A DNA stretch of 28,425 nt. Origin: Patescibacteria group bacterium (lineage in GTDB: Bacteria; Patescibacteriota; Patescibacteriia; UBA9934). Of the stretch, positions 1-8,085 are shown piece after piece; position 1 is the first letter of the stretch, and the number at the start of each line of letters is the position of its first letter. Made by a program: the position numbers and the translations under genes. The notes beneath the pieces were generated by a model. It was not told the DNA's origin. It did no database searches and saw nothing but the letters and a program-made list of their open reading frames with translations. Where the stretch lies: the NCBI GenBank assembly GCA_030916555.1, contig JAUPWK010000018.1, forward strand, positions 1-28,425, in the 5' to 3' direction.

Positions 1-1151
1 GTAGGCGCAACTACAGCCGCAGGAGTCACGCGTGGAGCGGCTAAAGGTGCTTTCTGCACTTCCTCAGCGCCTAAACAAAACTGTACCAACGCAATCTCAA
101 GCGGTAATTGCGGAAACTGGCTTGGAGCCGAGCGGCCCCGAGCGCTCAAAAGCACATCGAGCAATCGTTGAAAATCAAATGCTGACAAACGCTTGGCATA
201 CTCCTGAAGTTTGGCCAGAGTATCCTGGTCAAACTTCTCGAAATTCGCGTCACCGAGCGCTGCGAATAATAAGGATCGTGAAAACTCAATCAGCTCATCC
301 AGCAAGTGACGCACTGACCCACCTTCCTCCACAAATGCTTGAAGGATCTGAAGCACCCGGGCGGTCTCCTTACGTGTGAGTGCATCAGCCAAATTCATGA
401 CAACGCCTTGGTAGGTAGCCGGGATAATAAGCGTCGCTACGGCCAAGGTGACATGCTTCTCCCCCAAAGACAGTAATTGCCCAAGCAAGCTCTCAGCGTC
501 GCGTAAACAACCCTCTGACAATCTCGCAATCGCCACCATGACATCCTGATCAAACTCAACACCTTCAGCCCTCGCAATCGTTTCAAGGCGCTCAATCATC
601 TCCTTAGCCGGAATGCGGTGGAAATCAAAACGCTGACAGCGCGAAATGATCGTGGCTGGAATTTTGTGCAGTTCAGTTGTGGCCAAAATGAACACGACAT
701 GTGAAGGCGGCTCCTCAAGTGTTTTCAAAAGAGCATTAAACGAAGAGGTCGAAAGCATGTGGACTTCATCGATGATGAAGACTTTGTACTTTCCGCGCGA
801 AGGTGCAAAACGTACGTTCTCAATAATGTTCTCCCGGGTCTCTTCAACTTTGGTTTGAGAAGCAGCATCAATTTCTACCGTATCCAAAAATCGTCCGGCA
901 TTGGCATCCGTACAGATAGAACATTGATTACAGGGCTCTGCTGACCCTGGGGCGCGGTTTTCGCAATTCAAGGCTTTAGCAAGCAAGCGGGCAATGGTGG
1001 TTTTTCCCACACCCCGAGGACCGGCAAACAGGTAAGCATGGGCAACTTTTCCGGCGGCTAATTGATTGGAAACGGTACGTACAACATGTTGTTGTTCAGC
1101 AACATCAGCAAAGGTAGAAGGACGATATTTTCGATACAAAGCTTCAGCCAT
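1..1151 (-). CDS. dnaX: DNA polymerase III subunit gamma/tau (3' part outside window)
   Basis: Clamp-loader ATPase of the replicative polymerase; it loads the sliding clamp onto primed DNA. The frame is open from an ATG at 1149-1151 to the window edge, giving about 383 residues. Visible motifs are the opening MAEALYRKYRP, Walker A GPRGVGKT (about 44-51), a four-cysteine zinc module (C63, C74, C77, C80), Walker B FIIDEVHM (about 125-132) and the SRC arginine-finger motif (about 170-172). The C-terminal tau-type region is cut off. No Shine-Dalgarno precedes the start. A weak -10-like TAAACT lies about 9 bases upstream, with TTGCCG 18 bases before it, so a very short leader is possible. An 81-base gap separates it from the ATPase gene upstream. 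Confidence 0.95.
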   Translation of the reverse strand, partial: MAEALYRKYRPSTFADVAEQQHVVRTVSNQLAAGKVAHAYLFAGPRGVGKTTIARLLAKALNCENRAPGSAEPCNQCSICTDANAGRFLDTVEIDAASQTKVEETRENIIENVRFAPSRGKYKVFIIDEVHMLSTSSFNALLKTLEEPPSHVVFILATTELHKIPATIISRCQRFDFHRIPAKEMIERLETIARAEGVEFDQDVMVAIARLSEGCLRDAESLLGQLLSLGEKHVTLAVATLIIPATYQGVVMNLADALTRKETARVLQILQAFVEEGGSVRHLLDELIEFSRSLLFAALGDANFEKFDQDTLAKLQEYAKRLSAFDFQRLLDVLLSARGRSAPSQFPQLPLEIALVQFCLGAEEVQKAPLAAPRVTPAAVVAP

Positions 1152-1232
1152 ATGCGGTCGAGTTTACACTGATACGTGTAGCCTCGGCAAGCCACTTTTA
1201 TGCCCAGTATCATGCACGCCTAAGACAAAACG

Positions 1233-3740
1233 CTATAGACTTGAAGGCGGCGACATCGGCGCAGCCACGACCTCTTTTCGTGAGGCATAACCCGCCCGCT
1301 CAAGGATATCCCGCGACACAATTTCTTTATCTTGACCGAACTGTAAGCGTGAAATTTCTTTAAGGGCATCCCCCACTTTTCTGCTTCCCTTAGCCGGTGG
1401 GTAGGCTTTCATGGTGAATGGTTTGGCTTGAGCGTTATCAATAATCATCTTCACGTTCCAGGTGTACATGTCCGTGTTCATGAGGTCCTGACCTGAGAAC
1501 GTAGGCTCAAAAACCTTACCCAGGGTTTCAATATCTTCTGGACCAACACGGGCAACCATAATAGTACCCACGTTACCAAGCACCGCATCACGAATTTCGC
1601 TTTTCCCGTCACGCACCAACTGACCCATGTATTGGTGAGCGAGCACCAAGTTCAAGCGATACTTACGTGCCTCAGACAAGATGGTAGCAATAGACGGAGT
1701 AACAAAGTTCTGGAACTCATCAATGTACAGGTAAAAATCTTTACGTTGATCCTCCGGGATGTCGGCACGAGTAAAGGCAGCCATCTGAAGCTTCGCCACC
1801 AAAATCAAACCAAGTAGTGAAGCATTAACTTCACCTGTCTTACCTTTTGAAAGATTTACAAGGAGAATCTTCTGGTTATCCATGATGTCCCGGAAATTAA
1901 AGGCCGATTTAGATTGACCGATAATATTCCGCATCATTTCATTTTCCACAAAACGGCCGACCTTCGACACCAAATATCCCATCATTTCGCTCTTATGGTA
2001 ATCCGAGGTTTTCGCCATTTCATCCTCCCAGAAAGAACGAACAAGGGGATCTTTCACCTTTGCTACCCAGGCCTTCTGGAAAGCGTCGTCAGAGATCATG
2101 CGTGGGATTTCAACAATCGTACCTGGGTTCTTCACGTCCGCCATGAGCGTTAACATGTAGTTGCGCATGTTGTGCTCAAACATTGGGCCAATCATTTCCG
2201 GCGGGAACAGCATGTAGAAAATGCTGATCATTTCTTGAACCGCAAAATCACGCATGTTTTCATCTGGCGCCTCAAGCATGTTGAGTCCCATTGGTCGCTC
2301 CAAATCTGACGGGTTGAAATACACCACGTCATCGAGACGCTCCTTTGGGATAAGACCCATGAGATCATCAGCTAAGTCTCCGTGCGGATCAATAACTGCA
2401 ACACCCTTCCCGTTTCGAATATCCTGCAAGGCCATGTTCTTAATGAACTCGGTCTTACCGGAACCGGTTTTACCAATAATATACGTGTGACGGCGTCGAT
2501 CCGCCTCATTCATGTAAATTTCAGTCTTCTTACCGCGATACACATTGAACCCGATATGGAGACCTGACTGTGGAACATTGACCGGGGCTGGCGCCGTCCG
2601 AGCACTCATCCAACGAATATTCGGGGTCTCCGAAGTTGGAAGCGGTAAGTGCCACAAACTCGCCAACTCTTCCGTGTTCAAAACAAGGAAGTGGGACTGA
2701 TGAAAAGTTCTAAAAATAAAGCCTTCAAGAATCGCCTTCCGTGATGAAGGGATATTTTTCTCAAATGAATTGCCGTATTCGTACACGTTGTACTGTCCAA
2801 ATGCCTGCAAGACGTTCGTGAGATACATTTGTGCCTCTTCCGTATTTGCAGCTGAAGCCACTACACGAATAGTAGTTTCAAGTCCGGCTTTACTCAGTTT
2901 ATTTTCAATGCCTTCAAGCATCTTAGTCTCCGCGGCAGATAATCGGCGCTCGCGCTGCTTCTCTTTACTCTTTTCGATATCTTCTTTGGTCGCAAACCAA
3001 CCATGAGATTTCGAGCCCTTTTTAGCGTCCTGAAAACTCATGCCCTGTTGCATGTTGCGAACAATCCGCAAACCTAAAGCTCGCCACGTACTCTTGGCCG
3101 GCCGGACTACAAACTGAATAGCTACGCCATCACTCTCTCCCACTTTTGCTAAAGCGTTTGTGATTGCGTTCAATGGATCTCCATCCATCTCCTTATATGT
3201 TTTGATTGGAATCACGCTCTCACGTTTAAAACGCAAATACCCAGCCACTACCGTTCCGGTGGGCGTAAACATGTTGTAATCCTCAATTGGCTCAACAAAA
3301 GCGTCGCTCCACTGTGCGTGAATCTGTTGTTCTACGAACTCTTGGTAACGGCGCGGCACCGTAACATAAAAAGTTACCAACTTTTCGTGCGCGACAATTT
3401 CAAAAGCAAAACTATCCGTCCGCCCCACAAACCAAGCCCAAAAGCCTTTATCTGGTTTCAACCCGCCCAAAGCAGAAAAGAGCGTTTCCGTAATCGCGAT
3501 CTTCTCTTTTACTCCTGCTGCGTTGTCATTTTGACGCGTATCGTCATCGTTTTTAAAACGTGGAATAGTGATACGAAGCGTTACAAGCACATCCTCACCC
3601 CCACGCGCTCGAGCGCGAGCCTCAAAGAACTTGCGCAAGCGCCAAAATCCAAGTCCCAAAAATGCCGCCACAATAGCGAGCGCAATCAACCAAGGTAAAC
3701 CTGCAATAAGCAGTGCCTGGAGTGTGAGACTATCGATCAC
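1233..3740 (-). CDS. VirD4/TraG-like type IV secretion ATPase, membrane-anchored
   Basis: An 835-residue protein with one N-terminal membrane segment (about 10-33) followed by a basic stretch, a long N-terminal region (about 50-400) and a C-terminal DNA-pump ATPase domain. Walker A is GKTGSGKT (423-430), DPHGD follows at 451-455, and Walker B is LYIDEFQNF (671-679), then a QYMGQL stretch. This arrangement is that of VirD4/TraG coupling proteins and related HerA-FtsK ATPases that move DNA or protein across membranes. No relaxase, VirB4 or pilin gene is visible, so a conjugative role is not supported; DNA uptake or pilus-related transport are alternatives. Its start overlaps the stop of the upstream 170-residue gene by four bases (ATGA), so the two are probably translated together. 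Confidence 0.85.
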   Translation of the reverse strand: MIDSLTLQALLIAGLPWLIALAIVAAFLGLGFWRLRKFFEARARARGGEDVLVTLRITIPRFKNDDDTRQNDNAAGVKEKIAITETLFSALGGLKPDKGFWAWFVGRTDSFAFEIVAHEKLVTFYVTVPRRYQEFVEQQIHAQWSDAFVEPIEDYNMFTPTGTVVAGYLRFKRESVIPIKTYKEMDGDPLNAITNALAKVGESDGVAIQFVVRPAKSTWRALGLRIVRNMQQGMSFQDAKKGSKSHGWFATKEDIEKSKEKQRERRLSAAETKMLEGIENKLSKAGLETTIRVVASAANTEEAQMYLTNVLQAFGQYNVYEYGNSFEKNIPSSRKAILEGFIFRTFHQSHFLVLNTEELASLWHLPLPTSETPNIRWMSARTAPAPVNVPQSGLHIGFNVYRGKKTEIYMNEADRRRHTYIIGKTGSGKTEFIKNMALQDIRNGKGVAVIDPHGDLADDLMGLIPKERLDDVVYFNPSDLERPMGLNMLEAPDENMRDFAVQEMISIFYMLFPPEMIGPMFEHNMRNYMLTLMADVKNPGTIVEIPRMISDDAFQKAWVAKVKDPLVRSFWEDEMAKTSDYHKSEMMGYLVSKVGRFVENEMMRNIIGQSKSAFNFRDIMDNQKILLVNLSKGKTGEVNASLLGLILVAKLQMAAFTRADIPEDQRKDFYLYIDEFQNFVTPSIATILSEARKYRLNLVLAHQYMGQLVRDGKSEIRDAVLGNVGTIMVARVGPEDIETLGKVFEPTFSGQDLMNTDMYTWNVKMIIDNAQAKPFTMKAYPPAKGSRKVGDALKEISRLQFGQDKEIVSRDILERAGYASRKEVVAAPMSPPSSL

Positions 3741-4249
3741 AAAACATTACCTGAATTTTTAGCTTGTTCCTCTACGTAATCCATGACTTTGTCTAACTTG
3801 ATTTTAGCTTCTTGGCGCAAAAAATACACGTTTACCCCAGGAATCATGCCAAGCCAATCACTAACGAGCTTCAAAACCTTGTGCACCTTCACTCGAGCAG
3901 TAACCACCATCTCATGAATTGTTTTTGCAACTTCCTCACCTTTTATCTTGAAGGCTTCACGCTTTTCTTCGGGCAACTGCGCATAAATCTCCCCCAAATT
4001 TTCAGCCAGCAGATTCTCAATTTGAGTTAGACCTGGATCTTTTTCTGGAACATTCTCTACCGCACCTGAAGTGGTGATGGTTGATTTCACGTTCGCCAAA
4101 TGCTGCGCGTCGACCCGCGGCGTCTCATCTTTATGAGGCGCAGACTCTGACCCACGCTCTTGTGACTCAAAATTTGACTCGCGTTCCGCTGAGCCAACTT
4201 CCGGACTAAGCAAATTTACTCCCTCTCGGCGATCTTCGTTCATGCGCAT
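3737..4249 (-). CDS. Unassigned protein coupled to the VirD4-like ATPase
   Basis: A 170-residue protein I cannot assign. Residues 1-75 are polar, rich in Glu, Ser and Asp, and probably disordered. The rest looks helical, with a moderately hydrophobic stretch around VLKLVSDWLGMIPGVNVYFL (about 125-144), and ends in a charged helix. No signal peptide or catalytic motif is visible. The stop overlaps the ATPase start by four bases, so it may be a partner or regulator of that ATPase; that is inference. Two in-frame ATGs sit at the start (4249 and 4243). A TTAAAAT box ends directly before the first, which suits a leaderless mRNA starting at or near either ATG. The terminator of the TMEM43-like gene lies just upstream, so transcription probably begins here. 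Confidence 0.75.
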   Translation of the reverse strand: MRMNEDRREGVNLLSPEVGSAERESNFESQERGSESAPHKDETPRVDAQHLANVKSTITTSGAVENVPEKDPGLTQIENLLAENLGEIYAQLPEEKREAFKIKGEEVAKTIHEMVVTARVKVHKVLKLVSDWLGMIPGVNVYFLRQEAKIKLDKVMDYVEEQAKNSGNVL

Positions 4250-4261
4250 ATTTTAACACAA

Positions 4262-4302
4262 AAACAGATCGACCTCACCGTATTGGTGAGGTCGATCTGT
4301 TT
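4262..4302 (-). terminator. Rho-independent terminator after the TMEM43-like gene
   Basis: A perfect 18-bp stem (4262-4279 with 4285-4302) and a five-base loop, followed on the minus strand by a T tract. It sits ten bases after the stop of the TMEM43-like gene and separates it from the ATPase unit. Confidence 0.9.
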
Positions 4303-4311
4303 GATTCACGC

Positions 4312-5418
4312 TTACTTCGCTACCTGTTCAGCTGTCCTACGTTTTGTGATTACAGCACCCGAACCAAGCACACCCAACAAAATCAGGATACATACCACAA
4401 TGACTGCCCAAATATTGTGCAAAATAGCAAACACGATAATGGCAACGGCACTTAAAACAAAGGCAACGGCAAAGGTGATAACACTGATAAAAGCCTTACC
4501 CACTCCCCCAATGACCGGAATGAAACTCATGAGTGCAGAAATTGGTCCAAACAAGGCCCACAAACCAAACCACATCATAAGGAACCCAATCAAACGAAAA
4601 GCCCACAAAGCCCCTTTGTATTCAGCGCGCATTTGCGCAATACCTTGCTCATGCGTGCCCTCAACTACACGATACAATTCGTCACCATGCTTGTTCACAT
4701 ATGGGTTGACCGTCGTGCCGCTCAGCTGACCAAAAATCGTTCCATCAAATGGGACTTTGACAACGTGATAACTTATGCGCAAATCTCCAATATCTGGATC
4801 CGTGGATGTACCGGCGGCACTCTCACGAACATACACATACTCTCCAGCTAAAAGCGTTGCATTCTCCGTCAAAGAAACCATCGACTCGTTGAGTTGCAAG
4901 GTTACGGTAGATGGAACTCTGATCGACTCTGGGTCAAAAGCCAACTCTCCTACCTTGGCAGTGCTGGCAACGGTAGTAGCGTCGCTTATCTTCGATGCGA
5001 TATTCGCATGACCTTCAGATACGTGAAACTTAGTGGAATCAGCTGGCTCATCTACCCAATCAGTCTTATACAAATAATTCGTCTCGCTACTCTGAGAACC
5101 GTCAGCATTTGTGTGGGTAACATTTTCCGTGGTCTCGACCCAAGCCATGACCTCAACCTGACGCTCAACTTTCACATACGGACCCGGCTTCAAATACAAC
5201 TCATCACCAATCACGGGTTCAGCGGCCACCTTGCCGGTCGCTGAAATCAGCTGCCCTGCCGCGTCCGGGGATGCTGCGACGTTATTCGCGTCAACGACTA
5301 CTGCCCGCTTAGCAATCTGCGCATAATTCGTGCGGCCTTCGTTCCAGTATAAAACTCCAAACGACAACAGGAATAACACGATTCCGACAAGCACGCCTTG
5401 AAATGGTTTTACGGTCAT
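4312..5418 (-). CDS. TMEM43-family membrane protein
   Basis: A 368-residue protein with an N-terminal membrane segment (about 9-25) directly followed by NEGR, a large extracytoplasmic beta-rich region with the family's RQVEVMAWVE stretch, and a cluster of C-terminal membrane segments from about residue 270 to 355. This is the layout of TMEM43 (DUF1625), best known from the animal nuclear-envelope protein LUMA but also present in bacteria, where its function is unknown. It lies 11 bases downstream of cysS and shares its transcript; a strong terminator follows. The ATG at 5416-5418 is followed by a short basic, hydrophobic anchor, as expected. Confidence 0.85.
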   Translation of the reverse strand: MTVKPFQGVLVGIVLFLLSFGVLYWNEGRTNYAQIAKRAVVVDANNVAASPDAAGQLISATGKVAAEPVIGDELYLKPGPYVKVERQVEVMAWVETTENVTHTNADGSQSSETNYLYKTDWVDEPADSTKFHVSEGHANIASKISDATTVASTAKVGELAFDPESIRVPSTVTLQLNESMVSLTENATLLAGEYVYVRESAAGTSTDPDIGDLRISYHVVKVPFDGTIFGQLSGTTVNPYVNKHGDELYRVVEGTHEQGIAQMRAEYKGALWAFRLIGFLMMWFGLWALFGPISALMSFIPVIGGVGKAFISVITFAVAFVLSAVAIIVFAILHNIWAVIVVCILILLGVLGSGAVITKRRTAEQVAK

Positions 5419-5429
5419 ATTGAAATAAA

Positions 5430-6812
5430 TTAACGTAATTCTCTGACTCTTTGTCCGTCGATAGTATCCTCAACCTGCAAACCCAGCTTCGCAAACTCGG
5501 CACGAAGCTCATCTGAACGCTGAAAATCTTTCGCTGACCTTGCAGCCTGACGAGCGTCAAGAAGCGCCTGAGCCTCAGAAGAGAGTTTAAGTGGGCGCGC
5601 GACCACATCTTCAAGCGCTAGCCCGAGCACTTCATCATAGGCTAAAAGCGTAGCCGCCTTAACGGCGCTTGGCAGCATATCATCACCAACTAATTTCCAC
5701 ACGAGCGCCAATGCCTGAACCGAATCGAGATCGTCCCGCATGAATGCCATAAAGGCCTCAAACGAAGCTTGATCGACGGTTGTAGGCTTGTCCCAAGTAC
5801 GCACGGTATCAACTAATTTATTCAAAGCGTTCTGCGCGGCCTGAGCTGACTCCCAAGTGAAATTCAACGACGATTTGTAATGCGCGCCAAGCACAAAATA
5901 ACGATACGCAAGCGGCGAGATCCCCTTCGTGGCCAGGTCATCGAGAGAATACGTATTACCAAGCGACTTGCTCATCTTGCCCCCGTCAATCAACAAAAAT
6001 TCGTTGTGCAGCCAATAGTTCGCCTCGAGCACTCCACGCGCTGCCTCTGCTTGAGCAAGTTCATTTTCATGATGAACTGCAATGTGATCAATACCACCCG
6101 TATGAATATCAAAGGGCATGCCAAGGTATTTTTCTGCCATGGCCGAACACTCAATATGCCAACCCGGAAAACCCTTCCCCCACGGTGATTCCCACTCCAT
6201 GTGGCGTACCTCATCTTTAGGCGAAAATTTCCAAAGAGCGAAATCGCTAGCATGATGCTTCTCGCCAATTTCAACTCTTGCTCCAGCCTCTTTATCTGCC
6301 AATTTCTGGCCTGACAAACGACCATAACCAGGAAGCTTCTCAGTAGAAAAATAGACTCCATCACTCGTCGTGTAGGTGAGCCCCTTCTGCTCAATCGCCC
6401 GAATCATTTCAATCTGCTCGGCGATGTGATCTGTCGCTTTGGGCATGACGCTTGGAGTAAGCGTATTCATGCGCTGCAAGTCGCGTAAAAATAATTTCGT
6501 ATAGGCATCCGCCACCTCCCAGGCTGTTTTGCCTTCGCGACGAGCACCTTTTTCAAGCTTGTCTTCTCCATCATCGGCATCGCTCACTAAGTGTCCGACG
6601 TCAGTAATATTCATGACATGCGTCACGGAATAACCGGAAGCTTCAAACATGCGTCGAAGCACATCTGCAAACACGTAGGCGCGTAAATTTCCGATAGAGG
6701 CACGATCGTAAACCGTTGGACCACAGACATACATGCCCATGGCTCCATCTTTCAAAGGCTTAAATACTTGTTTTTGACGCCCCAAGGTATTGAAAAGCTG
6801 AATGGTATTCAT
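5430..6812 (-). CDS. cysS: Cysteine--tRNA ligase
   Basis: Class I aminoacyl-tRNA synthetase charging tRNA-Cys; 460 residues, the usual size. The catalytic Rossmann domain has the zinc ligands expected for the family: C30 in YVCGPT, C222 in HIEC, and H247 with E251 in HHENE. KMSKS is intact (279-283). The ATP-binding HIGH motif reads SIGN at 39-42, within VYDRASIGNLR, where most homologs have HIGN or HIGH, so the first His is a Ser (codon TCT). The rest of the protein looks sound, so the enzyme is probably functional. The C-terminal helical part carries the usual DELRAEFAKLGLQVEDT ending. It is the first gene of a unit with the TMEM43-like gene. Confidence 0.97.
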   Translation of the reverse strand: MNTIQLFNTLGRQKQVFKPLKDGAMGMYVCGPTVYDRASIGNLRAYVFADVLRRMFEASGYSVTHVMNITDVGHLVSDADDGEDKLEKGARREGKTAWEVADAYTKLFLRDLQRMNTLTPSVMPKATDHIAEQIEMIRAIEQKGLTYTTSDGVYFSTEKLPGYGRLSGQKLADKEAGARVEIGEKHHASDFALWKFSPKDEVRHMEWESPWGKGFPGWHIECSAMAEKYLGMPFDIHTGGIDHIAVHHENELAQAEAARGVLEANYWLHNEFLLIDGGKMSKSLGNTYSLDDLATKGISPLAYRYFVLGAHYKSSLNFTWESAQAAQNALNKLVDTVRTWDKPTTVDQASFEAFMAFMRDDLDSVQALALVWKLVGDDMLPSAVKAATLLAYDEVLGLALEDVVARPLKLSSEAQALLDARQAARSAKDFQRSDELRAEFAKLGLQVEDTIDGQRVRELR

Positions 6813-6823
6813 AGCTACGCCAT

Positions 6824-6852
6824 AGAGTACCGCGACAAGAATGAAAGTACAA
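6824..6852 (-). promoter_or_regulatory. Putative promoter of cysS
   Basis: TTGTAC at 6847-6852, a 17-base spacer and TACTCT at 6824-6829 on the minus strand. The -10 ends 11 bases before the cysS ATG, so the leader would be only a few bases. It starts directly after the terminator of the preceding unit. Confidence 0.5.
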
Positions 6853-6854
6853 CC

Positions 6855-6888
6855 AAAAACACAACACCCCTATTCAAGGGGTGTTGTG
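6855..6888 (-). terminator. Terminator overlapping the end of the anti-sigma-like gene
   Basis: An 11-bp perfect stem (6860-6870 with 6878-6888), a seven-base loop and a minus-strand T5 at 6855-6859. The TAG stop codon (6870-6872) spans the stem-loop junction, so the upstream arm encodes the last residues of the gene. Confidence 0.85.
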
Positions 6889-7499
6889 GTAGGAATATCA
6901 GCAATTTTCTGGAGCCGGAGATCGATACCATGAAGATATCGAGCCTTTTCAGCGGTCCCCATATTGGAAAGCTCGATCTCGGTGCGTAGGCGCGTAAGGG
7001 CATCCGTTACCTCGAGTTTAACATTGGTTTTTATCAATTCTCGGCCTGCCTCATCATGACGGAGTTCTGATAACTCACCGACCGTCACGCTCATCGAGTC
7101 AGCCAAGTGATCAATCAGCTGAGGCGGTAATGGCTCGTTATGTCGTACGCGGTAAGCAATCTCAGCCGCGCGACGTCGCATGATCTTGGCATGAAAACGA
7201 ACCTGAGCCTCCGGGGATCGATTAAAACTTCCTTCAATATCTTCAAGAGTCGTTTTCACTGGATACAAGGTATCGCCCTCCGTAATCGAGCTTGAAGCGT
7301 AAGCATACGATCCAAACCCCAAAAACATGATAAGTGCCAGGGATGCGGTCGCGAACGCATACCGCATGGCATGAACAGGAAACGTATGCTTCACAAGCGG
7401 TTGATCCGCCACAAGACGGGACCGCAATGAGGCCTTGAAATCCGCGTCAGGCGTACTGTCGCGGCGCAATTGACGCAATTTTGGGGTTAATAAAATCAT
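6870..7499 (-). CDS. DUF5667-type membrane protein, probable anti-sigma factor
   Basis: A 209-residue protein with a cytoplasmic N-terminus of about 45 residues, one membrane segment (about 46-68) and an external helical domain. That domain begins EGDTLYPVKTTLEDIEGSF and continues SPEAQVRFHAKIMRRRAAEI, the signature arrangement of DUF5667, which is frequently encoded beside ECF sigma factors. Its ATG overlaps the sigma stop by four bases, pointing to stoichiometric translation. The inferred role is membrane sequestration of the sigma factor with the outer domain as sensor; no zinc-binding anti-sigma motif is seen in the short cytoplasmic part. Confidence 0.75.
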   Translation of the reverse strand: MILLTPKLRQLRRDSTPDADFKASLRSRLVADQPLVKHTFPVHAMRYAFATASLALIMFLGFGSYAYASSSITEGDTLYPVKTTLEDIEGSFNRSPEAQVRFHAKIMRRRAAEIAYRVRHNEPLPPQLIDHLADSMSVTVGELSELRHDEAGRELIKTNVKLEVTDALTRLRTEIELSNMGTAEKARYLHGIDLRLQKIADIPTTTPLE

Positions 7500-7987
7500 A
7501 CGTACGTTTTCATGAGTTCTTTGAGCTTCTTCATGGCACGGTAAGTTTCGACTCGGACTGAACCGGCGGGCTTCTCAAGATTTGTTGCGATCTCTTTATA
7601 ACGATAACCGAGTAAATATTTCTGCTCGATCAGCCGGCGTTCATGCGGCTTTAACTGACTTATGGCTTCACGCAGGTGATCGAGATCATTAGCAGCCTCT
7701 GTCGTTTTTACTCCGTTTTCTCCTTCAAGCGAAAAGGCAATATCATCTAAATCAACATGCTCTTTTTTATCGCGCCAGTAATTGATCACTTTATTGCGTG
7801 CAATTGTCATGATCCAAGCTTTCTCTCCACGTGTAGGGTCAAAATCTGCAAAGGCCGCAAGCGCTGAGGTAAAAATATCAGCCGTTAAATCTTCAGCGAT
7901 CGCCGTATTTTGTGAAACACGAAAATAGACGAAACGGTAGACCGCGTCGAAATGCGTGTCATAAAAGGCCCCGAAATCACCTGCCAT
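7496..7987 (-). CDS. ECF-type RNA polymerase sigma factor
   Basis: A 163-residue sigma factor with only regions 2 and 4. Region 2 covers about residues 5-72 (FDAVYRFVYFRVSQN, AEDLTADIF, KAWIMTIARNKVINYWR). Region 4 covers about 105-158 (LREAISQLKPHERRLIEQKY, then a helix-turn-helix with YKEIATNLEKPAGSVRVETY). The size and lack of regions 1 and 3 fit the extracytoplasmic function group. The promoter region before it has a TAATCT about nine bases from the ATG and no Shine-Dalgarno. It is coupled to the downstream DUF5667-type gene. Its regulon cannot be read from this window; the exported FG-GAP protein upstream on the same strand is a possible target. Confidence 0.93.
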   Translation of the reverse strand: MAGDFGAFYDTHFDAVYRFVYFRVSQNTAIAEDLTADIFTSALAAFADFDPTRGEKAWIMTIARNKVINYWRDKKEHVDLDDIAFSLEGENGVKTTEAANDLDHLREAISQLKPHERRLIEQKYLLGYRYKEIATNLEKPAGSVRVETYRAMKKLKELMKTYV

Positions 7988-8085
7988 AGGCTACTAAGAT
8001 TACACAGTTCGCGTAAAAACGTTACGTACAATACGGTTCTTTTGAGTCCTTTACGTATGCACGAACCATTAAATATAGCCCATTT

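Noticed and set aside
3318..3698. A 126-codon plus-strand frame opposite the VirD4-like ATPase gene
   Set aside because: Fully antisense to a conserved gene, with no RBS; it is a shadow frame.
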